Of a stretch of DNA of 64,000 nucleotides, positions 60,690-64,000 are shown one piece after another. Position 1 is the first letter of the stretch, and each line of letters opens with the position of its first letter. The position numbers were made by a program, and so were the translations under genes. Source of the stretch: CALGLS01 sp965222105 (GTDB lineage: Bacteria; Bacteroidota; Bacteroidia; Chitinophagales; Saprospiraceae); assembly GCA_965222105.1 (NCBI GenBank), contig CBDCTQ010000062.1, positions 186,001 to 250,000 of the forward strand, in the 5' to 3' direction. The notes below the pieces were generated by a model. The model searched no databases and had not been told where the DNA came from. It saw only the letters and a list, made by a program, of their open reading frames with translations.

Positions 60690-62615
60690 TCATTTCAAAT
60701 TGGGGTCGAGCTGCTTGGCTTTGTCCAGCCATTGGCGAGCCTTGTCGGCCTCTCCTTTGTCGCGATACACAAACCCTATGTATTGGTGCAAGGTAGCATT
60801 GTTGGGGTCGTATTGAAGGGCGGTGGAAAATTGTTCGATGGCCTCGTCGAATCTTTTTTGCTGGGCGAACACGCTTCCCAGATTCCGGCGGGCATCCACA
60901 AAACGGGGATCGAGCGATACGGCCTTTTCGTATACCTCCTGCGCCTTGTCCAACTGGTTGTTTTGAAAGTAGATGATGCCCATGTTGCTGTATGCCTTGG
61001 CGTTGTTGGGTTTATATTCCAACGACTTTTGATAACTCTCCAATGCTTTTTGGGGCAACCCAAGCCTGAAATAGCCCAGGCCCAACTCGCCGTATGCATC
61101 GTGGTATTGGGGATAGAGGGCTATGGCTTTTTGAAAGCTGTCCATCCCTTTTTGTATCCATTCGTTTTTGCGATTTACGTCGGTTAGGTCGAGGCCGTTT
61201 TTCACCTGTTCGAGGCCGTAATGATAATTTAGTTTGGCGGAATTGGGAGAAGTGGCAATGTCGGTGTGGTAGAGGGCATAGCTGTCGTACCAGGCCCGGT
61301 TGCGGTCAATTGTTTTAACAGCATACAACAATACAATTACAAGAGTAGCGCCCAGCAGTATTTTGTTCTTTGTAAAAAGGTTCAGCAGGCGGCCGGTTTC
61401 TGGCCTCACCCCTACCCCACTTAGTCGAAGCAACGCCCAGGCCAACGCAATAGCCAGGCCCAGCGAAGCCATGTACAAAAACCGCTCTCCATACGACGAG
61501 CCAATGGTGATCACCAAATTGGCATATACCGAAAAGGTGATGATCGTATACAGCACGGCAAATGCAGGTATAGGCCGCCTGCGGATATTGATGATGGCCC
61601 AGATGGTCAGTCCCAGCCATACGGCCAGAGAGAGGAGGGCTCGCCAGTCGCCCCACCCTACCAGCGGCAACTGATTGTACCCATAATCGGATACCAGCGC
61701 AACGGGAAACAATAGGCTCACCAGGTATTTCCCCAACAATACAAATGCGGTGGCTTTTTGCAAACCAAACTCGGAAGTGGCCATCAGTAGGTTGTCGAGT
61801 GGAGAGGCTTCATTGCTGCCTTCCAGTACGCCTCCCAAAATGAGGTGCCGGGTGAGGAAGTAAACCGCTACCGGCAACAAAAACCAGACACTGGTAGTGA
61901 GGATTTTCGCAGTATCCATTTTGCGAAAGCAAAAGAGGAGGAGTGGTATGACCGCGAGAAAAGTCACGGCATTTTCTTTGGAGAACATGGCCAGGGTATA
62001 GCTGCCCACCGCCAGCAGCAGGTACTTCCATTGGTCGGCATTGAGGTATTTCCACAGGGCGTACACCGCGCCCAGGCAAAAGAAAAAGGCGAGCAATTCG
62101 TCGCGGCTTTTGATGTTGGCCACCACTTCGGTATGCACCGGATGAGCTATAAAAAAAACGGCCGCCAAAAACGGAAGCAACAGATGATACGGCCGAAATA
62201 CGAGGCGCAATGTAAAAAAAAGCAGGATGCCGGTGAGGGCATACAACAATACATTTACAAAATGGCTGAGGCCCGGGCTTTCCGGCGCCAGTTCCCACTC
62301 TACGGCAAAGGTGAGCAGGGAAAGGGGGCGGTAGAGGGTGCCGTTGGAGTTCCAATAACCGTAGCGATAGCTGGTGCGCAGAATAGTGGGGGTACCGCTT
62401 AAGCCCTCTTTGACTACGTAGTTTTCGGTGATGGCAGAGGCATCGTCGAGGGCGTATTGGTGTCCGAGTGTGTTGGCGTAGAGGACAAAAGCCAGGGCGG
62501 CGATCACCAGGACCGGTAGCCACAGGCGGGACCGGCCAGCAGTTGGTCTCTGCTTTTCTGCTTTGACCTTACGGGAGCCTTTGCCTTTTTTTCGGGAGGA
62601 TTTCTTTTTTGTCAT
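60690..62615 (-). CDS. TMTC-like membrane glycosyltransferase with C-terminal TPRs
   Basis: 641 residues. A Lys/Arg-rich N-terminus is followed by about ten membrane helices. The GT-C/TMTC signature is present: YALDDASAITEN (Asp57, Asp58, predicted acceptor loop), YRPLSLLTFA (about 94-103) and AHPVHTEVVANIKSRDELL (about 156-174). Residues about 430-641 are five or six TPRs (AIALYPQYHDAYGELGLGYF, SLEYKPNNAKAYSNMGIIYF, AVSLDPRFVDARRNLGSVF, ALQYDPNNATLHQYIGFVY). Eukaryotic TMTCs O-mannosylate cadherins; bacterial relatives are presumed to transfer sugars from a lipid donor onto exported proteins. Targets here are unknown. Confidence 0.82.
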   Translation of the reverse strand: MTKKKSSRKKGKGSRKVKAEKQRPTAGRSRLWLPVLVIAALAFVLYANTLGHQYALDDASAITENYVVKEGLSGTPTILRTSYRYGYWNSNGTLYRPLSLLTFAVEWELAPESPGLSHFVNVLLYALTGILLFFTLRLVFRPYHLLLPFLAAVFFIAHPVHTEVVANIKSRDELLAFFFCLGAVYALWKYLNADQWKYLLLAVGSYTLAMFSKENAVTFLAVIPLLLFCFRKMDTAKILTTSVWFLLPVAVYFLTRHLILGGVLEGSNEASPLDNLLMATSEFGLQKATAFVLLGKYLVSLLFPVALVSDYGYNQLPLVGWGDWRALLSLAVWLGLTIWAIINIRRRPIPAFAVLYTIITFSVYANLVITIGSSYGERFLYMASLGLAIALAWALLRLSGVGVRPETGRLLNLFTKNKILLGATLVIVLLYAVKTIDRNRAWYDSYALYHTDIATSPNSAKLNYHYGLEQVKNGLDLTDVNRKNEWIQKGMDSFQKAIALYPQYHDAYGELGLGYFRLGLPQKALESYQKSLEYKPNNAKAYSNMGIIYFQNNQLDKAQEVYEKAVSLDPRFVDARRNLGSVFAQQKRFDEAIEQFSTALQYDPNNATLHQYIGFVYRDKGEADKARQWLDKAKQLDPNLK

Positions 62616-62894
62616 TGTCTGTATTAGGCAGCCAACCGGCTTTGCGCAAAATTTGTTGCAATGATACTAAAAGCGGGGAAAATGCAGGTGATATTTGGAG
62701 AATAAAGAAGTGCTTTCTTAGAATAGTTCATTAACTTTTTGCAAAACACTGAAGGCCAACACATTTGGCAGACCCGAATTTTCACAGATTTCGCGAATCA
62801 TTAATGCGAAATAAAAGCCAGTCCGTACTGCAATCCGAATCAGGAGACTCCGTTATCGCTTCACAACTCAAAACCCACAACCCAGAAATCACCC

Positions 62895-63896
62895 CTAATC
62901 CTCCTCCCCGTTCAGGTTTCTGGCTTGTTCGACCCAGTTGGCGCCTCTGACGATTCCCGAAGGCAGTTCGATCACTTTAATGATCTCCTTGAGGTCATCA
63001 TCGGTGAGGTTGGCGAGTTGTTCAAATTTGTAGATGCCGAGAGCATTGAGTTTTTTTTCGATGAAGGGCCCTACGCCGCTGATCTTTTTGAGGTCGTCTT
63101 TTTTTGTTCCGTTGAACTGTCCGATACGGTCCAGGTTGAGCAGTTGTTTGCGTTGGAGGAGGCGGTCTATACCATCGTTTTTGATGGCTTTGGCTTCGAG
63201 GAGTTCGGTGAGCAGTTGATCGTTGGCCACTTTGAGGGCGTCGATTTGGGAAAGCACTTTATCTCTTTCTTTGGTGATGGCCACCAGTTTGAGTTTGAGT
63301 TTTTTGTATTTCGATTCCCATTTTTTCGATTTCACTTTGGCTGTTTCCTGGATGGTAAGTTCTTCTATATCGGTTGCTTTTTTAGTTTTTTTGTCCATAC
63401 TGTTTTTGACGACTTCGTATTTGGATTTCCATTGGGCGAGTTCATTTTGTACGTCCATCAGTTGTTTTTCCAGTACTTGCCGGGCCAGTTGGGTATCGTC
63501 GGTAGCAGGTTCGGCGAAGGCTTCGTCGTCGGACGGGTTATCCATAAAAATTTCTTCGACGAGTTGATTCTGTGGTACATTGCTCAGGCGGTTGAATTCT
63601 TCGAGGAGGAAAGCCTTGTCTTTGCCGAGTTGGTCGTGGGTGGCTTTCAGTTCGGCGATCTGTTGTTGGAGGGTTTCGTTTTCGTCGAGGAGTTCCTTTT
63701 TTTCCATGTGAAACCCATTGGTGTATTCGAGTAGGCGGTCGACTTCCTTATGCACCTCTGCCAGTTGGTTTTTAAGTTGGGGTATCTGTTCGATATGCTT
63801 TTTCATCTGTTGGCGGCTCCACAACCAAGCCAGGAGGTAGCCCAGAGCGGCGGCTCCCGACATCAGTAAAAAAACAGGTAAGGCGGCATTCAGCAT
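62895..63896 (-). CDS. Membrane-anchored coiled-coil protein with C-terminal helix-hairpin-helix
   Basis: 333 residues. An N-terminal membrane helix (VFLLMSGAAALGYLLAWLW) is followed by about 230 residues of charged coiled coil (QQMKKHIEQIPQLKNQLAEV ... DKVLSQIDALKVANDQLL). The last 70 residues, LKKISGVGPFIEKKLNALGI then YKFEQLANLTDDDLKEIIKV, are a helix-hairpin-helix domain of the type appended to L21-like and NADH dehydrogenase-like proteins (DUF4332-like). Such domains bind DNA non-specifically; a link between membrane and nucleoid is possible but not shown. Confidence 0.75.
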   Translation of the reverse strand: MLNAALPVFLLMSGAAALGYLLAWLWSRQQMKKHIEQIPQLKNQLAEVHKEVDRLLEYTNGFHMEKKELLDENETLQQQIAELKATHDQLGKDKAFLLEEFNRLSNVPQNQLVEEIFMDNPSDDEAFAEPATDDTQLARQVLEKQLMDVQNELAQWKSKYEVVKNSMDKKTKKATDIEELTIQETAKVKSKKWESKYKKLKLKLVAITKERDKVLSQIDALKVANDQLLTELLEAKAIKNDGIDRLLQRKQLLNLDRIGQFNGTKKDDLKKISGVGPFIEKKLNALGIYKFEQLANLTDDDLKEIIKVIELPSGIVRGANWVEQARNLNGEED

Positions 63897-63945
63897 TTTT
63901 GCAATCGTTTAGGTATCGGGCATATAAAAAAGTGGATGCCCTGAT

Positions 63946-64000
63946 TCAGTTTTGGTTGATGATGGCGTTGTGGTCATTGTAGCCGCAACCGGAGTTCAAC
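63946..64000 (-). CDS. C-terminal end of a gene (possibly beta-ketoacyl synthase family), partial
   Basis: The minus strand is open from the window end to a TGA at 63946, reading LNSGCGYNDHNAIINQN. The GxGYNDHNAI pattern is reminiscent of the C-terminal FGFGGxNAxL strand of ketoacyl synthases, but 17 residues cannot settle it. It ends 50 bp before the coiled-coil/HhH gene on the same strand. Confidence 0.3.
   Translation of the reverse strand, partial: LNSGCGYNDHNAIINQN

Noticed and set aside
59605..60732. PrmA with a 95-residue N-terminal extension
   Set aside because: The extension is encoded by intergenic palindromes and overlaps the neighbouring gene; the PrmA fold begins at the ATG at 60447.

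Overview
The window reads as a chromosome segment from a Bacteroidota bacterium, most likely the Saprospiria/Saprospiraceae side of the phylum. The evidence is type IX secretion (T9SS) C-terminal sorting domains on several huge secreted proteins, an SprB-repeat adhesin, a complete alternative complex III (ACIII) plus aa3-type oxidase operon, Bacteroidota promoters of the TTTG/TAnnTTTG type, and AT-rich leaders with few Shine-Dalgarno sequences. This placement is inferred from gene content; no rRNA is present.

Layout. Positions 1 to about 25.0 kb look like an accessory island that ends at a tRNA-Arg(TCT). It holds mobile-element genes: a RecE-like PD-(D/E)XK nuclease, a DUF3987/primase-like replication protein with a degenerate primase-domain paralogue, an excisionase-like HTH protein and a DUF3800 protein. 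It also carries an AbiE-like type IV toxin-antitoxin pair, small secreted or lipoprotein genes, and two T9SS cargo genes. One cargo gene is a very large polysaccharide lyase family 8 (PL8) + PKD + beta-helix gene cut by three +1 frameshifts, with a C10 tract at its 5' end. Two 173-bp direct repeats at 2252 and 17899 bracket 15.6 kb of this island.

Positions 25.0-37.1 kb hold core genes and surface proteins: uracil-DNA glycosylase, a 1977-residue SprB-repeat T9SS adhesin, a membrane-anchored propeller protein, a DUF423 protein and a tandem pair of outer-membrane beta-barrels.

Positions 54.6 down to 37.3 kb (minus strand) form one respiratory operon: actA-B-C-D-E-F, then oxidase subunits II, I, haem O synthase, two subunit III proteins, subunit IV, an SCO-like protein, DUF420 and a small CPMC membrane protein. 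ACIII oxidises quinol and passes electrons through its c-haems to the oxidase CuA centre; the remaining genes serve assembly. Subunit II is fused to an OmpA-type peptidoglycan-binding domain, the SCO protein lacks its copper-binding cysteines, and many subunits carry His-rich tails. actF is split by a single-base shift.

Positions 54.9-64 kb (minus strand) hold a 1499-residue secreted protein of unknown function, PrmA, a TMTC-like membrane glycosyltransferase with TPRs, a coiled-coil/HhH protein and the very end of a further gene. Two families of short palindromes are scattered between genes.
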